Part shown: piece by piece, positions 44,033 through 54,269 of the stretch
Numbering within the stretch: position 1 is the first letter of the stretch
Layout: every line of letters starts with the position of its first letter
DNA from: an uncultured Sulfurimonas sp.
Lineage (GTDB): Bacteria > Campylobacterota > Campylobacteria > Campylobacterales > Sulfurimonadaceae
Assembly: GCF_963662755.1 (NCBI RefSeq)
Contig: NZ_OY759725.1
Span: 744,001 to 808,000, forward strand
Direction of reading: 5' to 3'
Length of the DNA: 64,000 nt
Translations under genes and position numbers: made by a program
Notes under the pieces: generated by a model
Told to the model about the DNA's origin: nothing
Database searches by the model: none
What the model saw: only the letters and a program-made list of their open reading frames with translations

Positions 44033-46278
44033 AAAAAAGAGTTTTATTGCTACCTTTAATGGCATCTACTTTAATGATGGCTAATCCAATTAGTATAGAA
44101 ACCATAGTAGTAAATAGTGCAAGTGAGGATAGTGATTTTCTTTTTATGGCAGATGCAAATCTTAATGAGTCAAAAAATCAAGAAACTTTTACAAAAAAAA
44201 GCATCTCTACACTAAGTTCACACGCAAATATGAATCCATATACAGTTATATCATTTTCACCATCTGTAAACTTTACTCCTGTTGATAATGCAGGTTCAAA
44301 CGAACCATCATTTCACGACCCCATTCGTATCCGTGGTAAAAGCCAATCTGGTCCTGGTGGAGTATATATGCTAAACTCGATGCCAGTCTCAAGTAATCCT
44401 GGTGGTGGAAAACATATGATAGATATGGAAAATATCGCTTCGATTGATTTGCTAAAAGGTTATTTGCCCGTTGATAAAAATCTAGGTTTTTCATCTCTTA
44501 TCGGTAAGGTAGATATGAATATCTTAACTCCGGCAAAAAAGACTAAAACAACACTCTCGCAATCTTTTGGCGCTGATAACTTTAGTAGAACTTTTATGCG
44601 CGTAGATAGTGGAAAAGTAGGCGATTTTTCTGCTTTTGGCTCTTTTTCTTACCTCTCAAGTGATAAAAATAAAGGAAGTGGTGATTTAGATAGATTTAAC
44701 GCAATGCTTGGCTTATCTTATGAGCCAAACGACAAACTAAAAGCCGATATATATCTTATAAAAAACCGTGATAAACATCACAACTATGCTACTCTTAGTT
44801 ATGATGAAGCAAAAGATTTAAGAACTTACTTTAACAAAGATTTTTCTAGTACTAAACCAACAAGTGCAAATGATGTAAATTATTATGACTTTAATAGACA
44901 AGATTTTGATACCACTAGCATCTTGGGCGATATAAAATATAAACCAACAAACAAAGACACTATCTCTTTTAAATCTTATTATAAGCAAGACAAAGGTGAG
45001 TATTGGTACTCTAAAGAGGACTCAAATCCAGCTAAGAGAGCTGTTATAAACTGGCAAATGGATCATGATTTATATGGCGCTGTTGCATCTTATGAGCATA
45101 CATTTACTAAAGAGTTAAAAACAAAACTTGGATACTGGTATCACAGACAACAACCTCCAGGACCTCCAAGTGATCAAAAAAAATACAAAGTAGATGCTAA
45201 TGGGAATTTATCATTTGCAGGTTATGCCGTTTTAGCTTCAAGCGATTATCACTCACTTGAAGCTCCTTTTGTAGAGTTTAGCGGAAACATAAAAAAATTC
45301 AACTATACACTTGCAACTCAATATCAGACCTTTAATTTAGGAGCAATTAAGAGTTATACAAATGGCACAAATAGCTCAACAAGTAGTGATTATGATACTG
45401 ATATTGCAAATGGCACTTATGATGATTGGAGTAGTGTAGATGCAAAAACATTTCATACATTTTTGCCATCTTTATATTTAGGTTATGAACTAACAAAAAG
45501 TAGTGCCATTTATCTTGACTACTCTCGCTCTTATGGTTTTGATGTAAATCTTTTTTCAACCTACTCCGCAAACAGAGCCACTTTTGTAAGCAAAGGTGTA
45601 AAACTAAATGATATTTGGAGTGAGTTAGAACTTGAGACTTCAGATAACATAGATTTGGGCTCAAAAATTTTAGTAGGTGGATTTGTGCTAAATCCTAGTA
45701 TTTTTGTCTCTTTTGTTAATAATAAACAAGCAAATATATACGATTCAACATATGGCATAAACTATCCTGCAAATGTTGGCGAGGCTCTTGGTTATGGTGC
45801 GGAATTTGCATCTAGTGGAGTCTTAAGAGAAGATTTAGAATTTTTATTTTCTCTTTCATATAACAAATACTCTTTTACTCAAGATTTTAAATCCTCAGCC
45901 AATACTTCTACAAACATAAAAGGAAATCAACTCCCAGATGCACCTGAAATAATCTCAAAAATTGCTCTTTCTTACTATCTTGACAATTGGACATTTACTC
46001 CAAGTGTAAAATATAACTCAAGTAGATATGGAGATGTAGCAAATACTCAAAAGATAGATGCTTATACTTTAGTTGATTTAGATATATCTTACAAACCTAA
46101 AGAATTTTTTGGATCAAAAGATGTAACTTTTAGAGCTACAGCTACAAACTTAACAGATGAGAGATACATCTCTACTATCGTTACAGCAGATAATGCACTA
46201 GCTACAAGTGCAACATCTAGCACTTACCAAACAGGCGCTCCTTTTGGAATGTTTTTTAGTGCAAATTTAAAATATTAA
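44029..46278 (+). CDS. TonB-dependent outer-membrane receptor in the molybdate-type operon
   Basis: A 749-residue receptor. Signal peptide 1-18, then a TonB box (ETIVV, 24-28) and a plug domain with IRIRGKSQSGPGGVYMLNSMPV, VDLLKGY-like IDLLKGYLPVD and GKVDMNI. The remaining 570 residues form a 22-strand-like barrel, ending FGMFFSANLKY with aromatic last residue. It is a TTG start overlapping the stop of the binding-protein gene (TTGA), with AGGAG before it. The ligand is not evident; siderophore, B12 and metal-chelate receptors share this fold. ModE/ModD neighbours suggest a molybdenum or tungsten species. Confidence 0.88.
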   Translation: MKKRVLLLPLMASTLMMANPISIETIVVNSASEDSDFLFMADANLNESKNQETFTKKSISTLSSHANMNPYTVISFSPSVNFTPVDNAGSNEPSFHDPIRIRGKSQSGPGGVYMLNSMPVSSNPGGGKHMIDMENIASIDLLKGYLPVDKNLGFSSLIGKVDMNILTPAKKTKTTLSQSFGADNFSRTFMRVDSGKVGDFSAFGSFSYLSSDKNKGSGDLDRFNAMLGLSYEPNDKLKADIYLIKNRDKHHNYATLSYDEAKDLRTYFNKDFSSTKPTSANDVNYYDFNRQDFDTTSILGDIKYKPTNKDTISFKSYYKQDKGEYWYSKEDSNPAKRAVINWQMDHDLYGAVASYEHTFTKELKTKLGYWYHRQQPPGPPSDQKKYKVDANGNLSFAGYAVLASSDYHSLEAPFVEFSGNIKKFNYTLATQYQTFNLGAIKSYTNGTNSSTSSDYDTDIANGTYDDWSSVDAKTFHTFLPSLYLGYELTKSSAIYLDYSRSYGFDVNLFSTYSANRATFVSKGVKLNDIWSELELETSDNIDLGSKILVGGFVLNPSIFVSFVNNKQANIYDSTYGINYPANVGEALGYGAEFASSGVLREDLEFLFSLSYNKYSFTQDFKSSANTSTNIKGNQLPDAPEIISKIALSYYLDNWTFTPSVKYNSSRYGDVANTQKIDAYTLVDLDISYKPKEFFGSKDVTFRATATNLTDERYISTIVTADNALATSATSSTYQTGAPFGMFFSANLKY

Positions 46279-46286
46279 GGTTAAAA

Positions 46287-47306
46287 ATGACTCATTTAAA
46301 TGATGTAAAGTACCTCATCATAGCAACTACTCTTTTAGTTATCCTCTCAATTCTCTCACTTTTGTGGGGGCAGTTTGATATTGGCATCTCTACTTTTTTT
46401 GAGTATTTAAGTTATAAATTATTTTCAACTCCTATGAGTCAAGATTTTGCCTTAATAGAGAGTGTTTTACTAGATATTCGTCTTCCTAGAATTCTTTTGG
46501 CTATATTAATAGGCGCAGCTTTAGCTACGAGTGGAGCGGTATTTCAAGCGATGTTTGTAAACCCTCTTGTCTCTCCTGCTATTTTAGGAGTTTTAGCTGG
46601 AGCTTCATTTGGTGCGGCTTGTGGGATGCTTATATCTGAACATTGGCTTATTGTGCAGATTTTAGCCTTTGTTTTTGGTTTTGTAGCGGTTGGTTTTGCT
46701 TTGCTTATTAGCTCCATGGTAAGCTCCTCAAAATCAACTGTTATGTTGATTTTAGGTGGAGTTATAAGTGCTTCACTCTTTACTTCTCTTCTTTCTATCA
46801 TAAAGTACGTAGCAGACCCTTACTCAACACTGCCGACTATAGTTTACTGGCTTATGGGTTCACTCTCTATGGCTGAACTTCATGAGACTCTACTTGTTGG
46901 CATACCTATAACTTTTAGTATAGTTGGGATGATTTTTATGAGTAAGTATTTTGATTTAATGAGTTTAGGTGATGAAGAAGCAAAAGCTCTTGGTATAAAT
47001 GTAAAACTTATCCGCTTACTTGCCATTATTTTAGCTACTCTTGCTAGTTCGCTTAGTGTTGTTATGGCTGGAATTATCGGATGGGTAGGACTTATTATTC
47101 CTCACATTATACGCATGGCAATTGGTCCATCTCATAAAGCACTTATTCCTTTGAGTGCCATTGTTGGTGCTATATTTTTACTTTGTGCAGATGCCATCTC
47201 AAGATTAGCTTTAAATGTTGAGATTCCCATAGGAGTATTGACTTCACTTATAGGAATCCCCATCTTTATCATAGTTTTAAAAAATGCGAGGTCTGCATGG
47301 AACTAA
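46287..47306 (+). CDS. FecCD-family ABC permease
   Basis: A 339-residue inner-membrane permease with about nine or ten membrane segments, of the BtuC/FecCD/MolB type. DIRLPRILLAILIGAALATSGAVFQAMF, the coupling helix around LGDEEAKALGIN, and GWVGLIIPHIIRMAIGPSH are the family signatures. It would move the substrate delivered by the binding protein at 42980. It overlaps the ATPase gene by 10 bases. Confidence 0.93.
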   Translation: MTHLNDVKYLIIATTLLVILSILSLLWGQFDIGISTFFEYLSYKLFSTPMSQDFALIESVLLDIRLPRILLAILIGAALATSGAVFQAMFVNPLVSPAILGVLAGASFGAACGMLISEHWLIVQILAFVFGFVAVGFALLISSMVSSSKSTVMLILGGVISASLFTSLLSIIKYVADPYSTLPTIVYWLMGSLSMAELHETLLVGIPITFSIVGMIFMSKYFDLMSLGDEEAKALGINVKLIRLLAIILATLASSLSVVMAGIIGWVGLIIPHIIRMAIGPSHKALIPLSAIVGAIFLLCADAISRLALNVEIPIGVLTSLIGIPIFIIVLKNARSAWN

Positions 47307-48082
47307 ATCCCATCATAGAAGTTAAAGATTTGCACTTCTCATACAAAAATCACAAAGTTCTCTCTGGCATCAACTTTGAACTAAGAAAAGGCGAAGTTGT
47401 TTCACTCCTTGGCATCAATGGTTGTGGAAAAAGCACACTTATAAAACTCATCTTAAAACTCATAGATACAGATGCCAACATCAAGATAGATGCAAAAGAT
47501 TTAAATAGTTACTCACACAAAGATTTAGCAAATAAAATCGCTTACATTCCACAATACAACAACACTCTATTTAACTATCAAGTTCTTGATATGGTGTTAA
47601 TGGCTAGAGTCTCAAAACTAGGGTTTTTCGCTCAACCCTCAAAAAAAGACTATGAAGTGGCTATGAATGCACTAGAAAAAATAGGAATGGAGCATCTAAA
47701 GACAAGACCTTTTGGGCAACTAAGCGGAGGACAAAAACAGATGGTTCTCTTAGCGCGTTCAATCGCTCAAGAGGTAAACACTTTTATCATGGATGAGCCT
47801 GTTGCTGGACTTGACTATGGCAATCAAATAAGACTACTAGAACTCATAAACTCTCTTGCATCTGAGGGTTACACTTTTTTAAAAACAACTCACTATCCTG
47901 ACCATGCACTTCTTATCTCAAGTCGAGTTGTAGTTATGCACGAGGGAGTTATTGTAGCAGATGATTTACCTCAAAAAGTTATAACAAAAGAGATGATAGA
48001 GCGCATTTACAATATACAAGCAGATATTATCACGCATGATTTACACAAAAGATGTGTGCCAATATTTACAAAAAACAATTAA
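47297..48082 (+). CDS. ABC transporter ATP-binding protein (FecE/MolC type)
   Basis: A 261-residue ATPase. Walker A SLLGINGCGKSTLIK, Q-loop AYIPQ, signature LSGGQKQMVLLARSIAQ, Walker B TFIMDEPVAGLD and H-loop KTTHYPDHA are all intact, so it should be active. It pairs with the FecCD permease, which overlaps its start. It precedes modD by 9 bases. Confidence 0.95.
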   Translation: MELNPIIEVKDLHFSYKNHKVLSGINFELRKGEVVSLLGINGCGKSTLIKLILKLIDTDANIKIDAKDLNSYSHKDLANKIAYIPQYNNTLFNYQVLDMVLMARVSKLGFFAQPSKKDYEVAMNALEKIGMEHLKTRPFGQLSGGQKQMVLLARSIAQEVNTFIMDEPVAGLDYGNQIRLLELINSLASEGYTFLKTTHYPDHALLISSRVVVMHEGVIVADDLPQKVITKEMIERIYNIQADIITHDLHKRCVPIFTKNN

Positions 48083-48091
48083 AGGAAATAT

Positions 48092-48904
48092 ATGAATTTA
48101 CTACTTGAAGATATAGGATATTTTGATATAACAACTAAAGGTCTTGGCATACAAAACAAAAGTGCTACTATGAGTTTTGCGCCAAAAGCAGAAATAATTC
48201 TTTGCGGAGTTGATGAAGTTATAAAAATAATGAAAGAGTTAAATATCCAATACACTCTATATAAAAATGATGGAGAAAAAGTACAAGCAAAAGAGCTTAT
48301 ACTAGAGTGCAAAGCAGATGCACAAAGTCTTCACAAAGCGTGGAAAATCTCACAAAATATTTTTGAATACATGAGTGGCATTGCAACTTTTACTTCTTCT
48401 CTTGTACAAAAAGCAAGAAGTGTAAACCCTAAGATAAATATTGCAACAACTAGAAAAAACTTTCCAGGTACAAAAGAGTTAATGATAAAGTCTGTAATGG
48501 CTGGTGGAGGAGTTGTCCATAGACTTGGACTCCATGATAGCATCTTAGTGTTTGAGCAACACCTTAATTTTTTAAGCACACAAGAAGAACTTGAGAGTGC
48601 TTTTAAAAAACTAAAATCTGAATTCTTAGAAAAAAAGATAACAGTAGAAGTTGATGATTTTACACAGGCTTCATACTTTGCATCTTTGGGTGCAGATATT
48701 TTACAATGTGAGAAAATGGATTTTGATACTTTAAAAAAATGCGTAAGTTTAAAAGAAAAATATCCTTACCTTTTACTCTCAGCAACTGGCGGAGTAAATG
48801 AATCAAATATAGTAGAATATGCAAAATGTGAAGTTGATTTTATAGTCACTTCCTCACCATATCACGCAAAACCTCTTGATATAAAAGTAAATATTAATGC
48901 GTAA
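48092..48904 (+). CDS. modD: ModD, quinolinate phosphoribosyltransferase-like molybdenum protein
   Basis: A 270-residue protein of the ModD family, related to NadC (quinolinate phosphoribosyltransferase) but found with molybdenum transport genes; its exact reaction is not established. DIGYFDITTKGLG (NadC EDxxxGDxT region), IATFTSSLVQKAR, IATTRKNFPGTKELMIKSVMAGGGVVHRLGL in parts, and LSATGGVNESNI match. AAAGGA precedes the ATG. It is the last gene of the ModE-linked operon and supports a molybdenum or tungsten role for the whole unit. Confidence 0.88.
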   Translation: MNLLLEDIGYFDITTKGLGIQNKSATMSFAPKAEIILCGVDEVIKIMKELNIQYTLYKNDGEKVQAKELILECKADAQSLHKAWKISQNIFEYMSGIATFTSSLVQKARSVNPKINIATTRKNFPGTKELMIKSVMAGGGVVHRLGLHDSILVFEQHLNFLSTQEELESAFKKLKSEFLEKKITVEVDDFTQASYFASLGADILQCEKMDFDTLKKCVSLKEKYPYLLLSATGGVNESNIVEYAKCEVDFIVTSSPYHAKPLDIKVNINA

Positions 48905-48960
48905 AATAAAGAGTTGAGCCATTTGGTCGATATATAGTCCATAAAATCAAGGAGAGTACT

Positions 48961-49512
48961 ATGAACACTTCATACGCAATGGATTCGTACAGAACTCATG
49001 ACTTAAATATAGCTATGAAAACTTCTAGCGGAGATGTTATAAAGATGGATTTTGCAAATCATAGCTCATCTTCTTTTTCTCATGAACAAAACGAAAGTAG
49101 TTCAAAAACTTCTATGAGTTTTGCATCTATGCAATCATTTGAATTTTCAGTTGATAGTAATGGCATAGATGCTCAAGATCAAAAAGAGATAGATGCATTT
49201 ATGGAAATAGCTCAACCTTTTATTGATTCATTTTTACAAGAACTCGAAGATGCAGCTCCAAAATCTCCTGTTACCCAACTAGCTCACAAAATAGCTGGTA
49301 TCTTTGAACCAAGTCAAGATAGAGATGAAAATGCAAAAAACAATGTAAAAACAAATATCGTAGAGATGTTTGACAACTCTATGAAAAAATTAAACACGCC
49401 AAAAAAAGAAAAAGAGATAAATTCTTTTGAAAAAATCTTTGCACAGACTCAAAAGCTTTTAGAAAAAACTCTTCAAGAATTTGATAATTTTAACAAAAAT
49501 CTATACGCTTAA
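48961..49512 (+). CDS. Soluble protein of unknown function, Ser/Asp/Lys-rich
   Basis: A 183-residue protein without signal or membrane segment. The N-terminal half is Ser-rich (HSSSSFSHEQNESSSKTS). The C-terminal half is helical (EIAQPFIDSFLQEL; FEKIFAQTQKLLEKTLQEF). DSNGIDAQDQKEID resembles a calcium-binding loop but lacks a full EF-hand pattern. AAGGAG precedes the ATG. It lies between modD and rho as its own unit. No family recognised. Confidence 0.65.
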   Translation: MNTSYAMDSYRTHDLNIAMKTSSGDVIKMDFANHSSSSFSHEQNESSSKTSMSFASMQSFEFSVDSNGIDAQDQKEIDAFMEIAQPFIDSFLQELEDAAPKSPVTQLAHKIAGIFEPSQDRDENAKNNVKTNIVEMFDNSMKKLNTPKKEKEINSFEKIFAQTQKLLEKTLQEFDNFNKNLYA

Positions 49513-49521
49513 TTTTAGGGC

Positions 49522-49551
49522 TTGACATTAACTAGAGCAAAATGCTAGAAT
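49522..49551 (+). promoter_or_regulatory. Promoter of rho
   Basis: TTGACA at 49522-49527 and TAGAAT at 49546-49551, with an 18-base spacer. This is one of the few full sigma-70-type promoters in the window. It leaves a leader of about 70 bases before the rho ATG. Confidence 0.6.
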
Positions 49552-49628
49552 TTCGCCGTTAAAACTTACAATTCCTTCATGCATGAAATCGTGCAAAAAT
49601 CCTAAATTTAATCTAAGGTAAATACTTT

Positions 49629-50969
49629 ATGAGTGAAAACAATTCACAACAACCCCGTAAAAACAACAATAGAAATAGTTCAAAATCAAGAACTCACAAA
49701 CCTGTAGCAGGAGCAAGCGTTGAAGATCTTCGTACAAAAAGTATAGAAGAGTTAGTTACTTTAGCTACAGAGTTAAATGTTGAACATCCAAATGAGTTAA
49801 AAAGACAAGATGTAATTTTTGAAATACTAAAAGCTCAAACTGAACAAGGTGGCTTTATTCTCTTTAGTGGCATCTTAGAGATTATGCAAGATGGATATGG
49901 GTTTATCCGCTCTATAGATAAAAGTTTTAACGAAAGTATCAACGATGCTTATGTGTCAAATACACAGATAAAAAGATTTGCTCTTAGAAACGGTGACGTT
50001 GTAACAGGACAAGTTAGACCTCCAAAAGATCAAGAGCGTTACTATGCTCTTATCAAGATAGAAGCAGTAAATAGCTTACCACCTGAAGAGAGTAAAAAAA
50101 GACCTCTATTTGAAAACCTTACTCCACTTTATCCACTAGACCAAATCAAACTAGAATACAGAGAAAAAGGTTTAACAGGTCGTATGATAGATTTATTCTG
50201 TCCTATAGGTAAAGGTCAACGTGGTTTGATTGTTGCACCTCCAAGAAGTGGTAAAACTGAGCTTTTAAAAGAGATTGCTCACGGTATAACTGCAAATCAT
50301 GCTGAGATTGATTTGATGGTTTTACTTGTAGATGAGAGACCTGAAGAAGTTACAGACATGGAGAGAAGTGTTAAAGGTGAAGTTTATAGCTCCACATTTG
50401 ATATGCCTGCAAAAAACCATGTTAAAGTTGCTGAGATGGTTATAGAAAAAGCAAAAAGAAGAGTTGAGCTTGGTCGTGATGTAGTTATTTTACTCGATTC
50501 TATTACTCGTCTTGCTCGTGCTTACAACACTGTAACTCCATCGAGTGGTAAAGTTCTCTCTGGTGGTGTAGATGCAAACGCTCTTCATAAACCAAAAAGA
50601 TTCTTTGGAGCTGCTAGAAACATCGAAAAAGGCGGAAGTTTAACCATCATAGCAACTGCTCTTGTTGATACAGGAAGCAGAATGGATGAAGTTATTTTTG
50701 AAGAGTTCAAAGGTACTGGAAATATGGAAGTAGTTCTTGATAGAAAGATAGCAGATAGAAGAATTTATCCTGCTATGGACATACTAAAATCTGGAACTAG
50801 AAAAGATGAACTCCTTATAGGACCTGATTCTCTTCAAAAAGTATTTATTTTACGTCAGATGCTACATAAACAAGACAATGAAGTTGATGCTCTTAAATTT
50901 ATCTATACAACTATGGGTAAAAAAGAAACCAATGATGAGTTCTTAGAAAGCATGAACACAGATAGCTAA
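49629..50969 (+). CDS. rho: Transcription termination factor Rho
   Basis: Hexameric RNA-dependent ATPase that ends transcripts. The 446 residues begin with an Asn/Arg/Ser-rich tail (1-30), then the Rho N-domain ([15 protein letters not shown]), the RNA-binding cold-shock-like fold ([15 protein letters not shown]), Walker [32 protein letters not shown] and the Q/R-loop [20 protein letters not shown]. Complete and normal. Its neighbour murI is 2 bases downstream. Confidence 0.97.
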   Translation: MSENNSQQPRKNNNRNSSKSRTHKPVAGASVEDLRTKSIEELVTLATELNVEHPNELKRQDVIFEILKAQTEQGGFILFSGILEIMQDGYGFIRSIDKSFNESINDAYVSNTQIKRFALRNGDVVTGQVRPPKDQERYYALIKIEAVNSLPPEESKKRPLFENLTPLYPLDQIKLEYREKGLTGRMIDLFCPIGKGQRGLIVAPPRSGKTELLKEIAHGITANHAEIDLMVLLVDERPEEVTDMERSVKGEVYSSTFDMPAKNHVKVAEMVIEKAKRRVELGRDVVILLDSITRLARAYNTVTPSSGKVLSGGVDANALHKPKRFFGAARNIEKGGSLTIIATALVDTGSRMDEVIFEEFKGTGNMEVVLDRKIADRRIYPAMDILKSGTRKDELLIGPDSLQKVFILRQMLHKQDNEVDALKFIYTTMGKKETNDEFLESMNTDS

Positions 50970-50971
50970 AA

Positions 50972-51715
50972 ATGAAGATAGGTGTTTTTGATAGTGGGAT
51001 TGGTGGTTTAACGGTTGTAAAATCACTTTTAAAACATAAGCTCTTTGAAGAGATTATCTACTTTGGAGATACTGCTCGTGTTCCTTATGGTATTAAAGAT
51101 AAAAACACCATCATTCGTTATGCTATAGAAGCTGTAGAATTTTTTAAAAACTTTGAACTAGATTTAATCATAGTAGCTTGTAACACAGTAAGTGCTTATG
51201 CTCTTTCTGAGATGAGAGAGTCTTCAACTTGTCCAGTTATAGGCGTTGTAGAAGCAGGAATACTTGCTACTGCAAACTCACTAACTAACAAAGATGCAAA
51301 TATCCTTATACTTGGAACAAAAGCTACTATTAATTCAAAAGCTTATGAAAATGGACTTAAAAAACTTGGATTTAATAACCTTGAAGCAAAAGCCACAGGA
51401 CTCTTTGTTCCAATAGTTGAAGAAGAGATATACAGCGGTGAAATCTTAGATGCCACTCTAAAACATTACTTTTCAAATCTTAAAAAACCAGATGCCATCA
51501 TACTTGGATGCACTCACTTCCCACTTATATCAGAGCCTATAAATAACTACTTCTTAAAGGAGAGTATTATAGTTCACTCTGGAGATGCTATAGTTGAGTA
51601 CCTTGAGAGAGAGTTTGAGTTTACTCATAAATATGAAAATCCAACTCTAAAATTTTTCGCATCAGAAAATCCAGATGCACTAAAAAATATTGCAAATAAG
51701 TGGTTATCTCTTTAG
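50972..51715 (+). CDS. murI: Glutamate racemase
   Basis: Makes D-glutamate for peptidoglycan. GVFDSGIGGLTVVKSL (Asp8, Ser9) near the start, FGDTARVPYG, VACNTVSA with the first catalytic cysteine and LGCTHFPL with the second. At 247 residues it is full length. It follows rho by two bases, an arrangement also found in H. pylori. Confidence 0.95.
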   Translation: MKIGVFDSGIGGLTVVKSLLKHKLFEEIIYFGDTARVPYGIKDKNTIIRYAIEAVEFFKNFELDLIIVACNTVSAYALSEMRESSTCPVIGVVEAGILATANSLTNKDANILILGTKATINSKAYENGLKKLGFNNLEAKATGLFVPIVEEEIYSGEILDATLKHYFSNLKKPDAIILGCTHFPLISEPINNYFLKESIIVHSGDAIVEYLEREFEFTHKYENPTLKFFASENPDALKNIANKWLSL

Positions 51716-51731
51716 ATTAATAATATTAGAC

Positions 51732-51737
51732 TATAAT
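51732..51737 (+). promoter_or_regulatory. -10 box of the NIT-domain kinase gene
   Basis: TATAAT in the context TTAGACTATAATCCACG, 52 bases before the start. Confidence 0.5.
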
Positions 51738-51789
51738 CCACGCTTCAATTTTATTTTAAATTTACATATTTTAATTATGGACAACACTA

Positions 51790-54207
51790 ATGAGTATTAA
51801 AGTAAAAATCAGCTTGATTATGGGGCTTGTATTTCTTTTTGGAACTAGCTATATCGCTGTAAATATATCTCAATATATGAGTAAGAATGAATCTATTACT
51901 AAGTCAAAAGAGCTAAATAAACTCTCCTTAACACTTAGCAATCTTATGCATGAGCTACAAAAAGAAAGAGGCATATCTACTGGTCATTTAAGTTCAAAAA
52001 ATGATACATTTAAACAATTACTAAATGAACAAAGAGTTTTAAGTGATAAAAAAATCAAGGCATTTTCATCTTATATAGACTCAACAGATTGGGGCATCTT
52101 TCCTGAGTCATTCAAACATGTTTTTACCTTAGTACAAAAACAACTCAAAAACATAGGTGAAAAAAGATCTAGCATAGATTCAAAAACTATAAATTTAAAC
52201 CAAGAAATAAGCTATTTTACAGACATAAATGCTCAACTACTTCATATATTTTCTTGGAGTTCTAAGCTAGAAAAAAATGAACATATAACAATATTTATAG
52301 ATCCCTATATAAATTTTTTAAAATACAAAGAGTTATTAGGTCTTGAGAGAGCTGTTTTACTAAATATATTTGCAGCAGAGAAATTTGAAAAAAACTTTTA
52401 CCTTGAATGGCTAAAAATCACAGCTAAAAAAGATGCTTACCTAGATGCTTTTTTAAACTCAAGTAGTGAGCAAAACAAAGCCATATACTACAAAAACAGA
52501 GACAGAGAACTTCTACAAGAAAGAAATCATTTTAGAGATATTCTCACTAGCAGGATAGATGAAGGCACTTTTGATGTTCAACCAGCAGCTTGGTTTTACA
52601 CTGCAACAAAAAATATAGATAGTTTACAAGATACAGAAAAAAAGTTTTATGAGGAAAATAATAAAGTTTTACATGATATAGAGTTAAAATCAAAAGAAAA
52701 TATTATAAACCATACAATCTATGCTTTAATTCTTTTAGCACTTATGATTATAATAATTTTTGTTATTGGCAACACCATAAAATCCAATATTGACTATATA
52801 AAATCTTTGCTTGACATTTCTGATGAGGGGCAAATTGTCATGAATACAAAGTTCAAAATTCTAGACTACAATCAAAAAGCATCTAAGATTTTTCACACCT
52901 TAAAGATTGGAGATGAACTTAACGAACTTTTATTTAACGATCAAGATATTTTTATTAAAAACGAGGCTATAAGTTTTCAAAATTTTCTTAAAAAAATCAT
53001 CATCCAACCAAATCTAACTCATACTTTACGACTAAACAAAAAATATTATAAAATCACCTATAAAATCTTTTTGAAAAAACGTATAATTAGTTTTTATGAT
53101 ATCACTAAAGAAATCATTGAAACAAAAAGAAATAAACTTATCTTTAATTTACAAAACTCCATTGTTGTTGTTAAGTCTAAAAATTCTATTGAAAATATAA
53201 ATAATGAATTTTTTGATACTTTTGATTATAGCAGTATTAAAGATTTTACATCAAAACATAAATGCATCTCTGAATTATTTTTATCTAAAGAATCACATGA
53301 GTATCTTAAACCTATGGTAGATTCTATGATGTGGAATGAGTATATAGCTCTTCATAACAAAGAGAATCATAAAGTTCTTATGCTAGATAAATTTAACAAA
53401 GAGAGAATCTATCAAGTTGAGTCAAGCGGTCAAGTAGATGGAGAAGAAGTTATAACTTTTAGTGATATAACTCTTTTAATTGAACAAAAACAGCTCTTAG
53501 CAAATCAAGCAAAATTTACTGCAATGGGAGAGATGATAGCTATGATAGCTCATCAATGGAGACAACCATTAACTACTCTAGGAACTATACTTGGCAAAAT
53601 GAACATCATGAACCAACTCGATGAACTAAGTGAAAAAAAATACGATGAAGGCTATAAAAAAAGCATCAAAATCATCAAACATATGTCCAATACTATAGAT
53701 GATTTTAGAAACTTTTTTGACAAAAAACCTAATAAAGAAAACATAAGCATTGAAAATCTAATAACAAAATCCCTAGAGATACTAAACGACAGCTTTAAAC
53801 AAGAGTCTATAACTCAAACAACAATTTATGATGGAGACTCTAAAAACACCATAATAAATATAGACAGATCAAAGTTTGCTCAAATAATCTTAAATATTTG
53901 CAACAACTCAATTGATGAGATAAAAGAAAAAAATATATTAAATCCAACTATTGAAATTCAAGTACATAAAGAAGATGAGTTTATAACAATCTCTATTATT
54001 GATAACGCAGGTGGAATTCCTCAAGATATTATTCCTAAATTATTTGATCCATATTTTTCTACAAAAAGTAAAAACGGAACAGGCTTGGGACTATATATGT
54101 CTAAAATGATTGTACAAGATCACTTAGGTGGTAAAATAAATGTTCACAACACAGAATCAGGTGCAAATTTCTCTTTGAAACTACCATTAAAGAGTTTGGA
54201 TTTTTGA
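51790..54207 (+). CDS. Orphan sensor histidine kinase with nitrate/nitrite-sensing-type (NIT) domain
   Basis: An 805-residue membrane kinase. Membrane segments lie at about 7-27 and 309-329; the periplasmic part between them has the NIT pattern LMHELQKERGISTGHLSSK and LGLERAVLLNIFA. A PAS-like domain (335-420) and another linker follow. The kinase core shows IAHQWRQPLTTLGTI (phosphorylated His), an N-box NICNNSIDEI, IDNAGGIP and STKSKNGTGLGLYMSKMI. No response regulator is adjacent. Nitrate or nitrite sensing is a family suggestion, fitting for a denitrifying Sulfurimonas. Confidence 0.85.
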   Translation: MSIKVKISLIMGLVFLFGTSYIAVNISQYMSKNESITKSKELNKLSLTLSNLMHELQKERGISTGHLSSKNDTFKQLLNEQRVLSDKKIKAFSSYIDSTDWGIFPESFKHVFTLVQKQLKNIGEKRSSIDSKTINLNQEISYFTDINAQLLHIFSWSSKLEKNEHITIFIDPYINFLKYKELLGLERAVLLNIFAAEKFEKNFYLEWLKITAKKDAYLDAFLNSSSEQNKAIYYKNRDRELLQERNHFRDILTSRIDEGTFDVQPAAWFYTATKNIDSLQDTEKKFYEENNKVLHDIELKSKENIINHTIYALILLALMIIIIFVIGNTIKSNIDYIKSLLDISDEGQIVMNTKFKILDYNQKASKIFHTLKIGDELNELLFNDQDIFIKNEAISFQNFLKKIIIQPNLTHTLRLNKKYYKITYKIFLKKRIISFYDITKEIIETKRNKLIFNLQNSIVVVKSKNSIENINNEFFDTFDYSSIKDFTSKHKCISELFLSKESHEYLKPMVDSMMWNEYIALHNKENHKVLMLDKFNKERIYQVESSGQVDGEEVITFSDITLLIEQKQLLANQAKFTAMGEMIAMIAHQWRQPLTTLGTILGKMNIMNQLDELSEKKYDEGYKKSIKIIKHMSNTIDDFRNFFDKKPNKENISIENLITKSLEILNDSFKQESITQTTIYDGDSKNTIINIDRSKFAQIILNICNNSIDEIKEKNILNPTIEIQVHKEDEFITISIIDNAGGIPQDIIPKLFDPYFSTKSKNGTGLGLYMSKMIVQDHLGGKINVHNTESGANFSLKLPLKSLDF

Positions 54208-54269
54208 GTTTAAATCATTGTTTAACTCTATAGATGCTAAAATCATTTCAATTTAATCTGGAGTAATGT

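Noticed and set aside
48961-49512. EF-hand in the protein before rho
   Set aside because: DSNGIDAQDQKE has the right length but lacks acidic or glycine residues at the key positions of an EF-hand loop.
54208-54238. Terminator GAGTTTAAA ... TTTAACTC after the NIT-domain kinase
   Set aside because: The stem has a bulge and no T run behind it; too weak to call.
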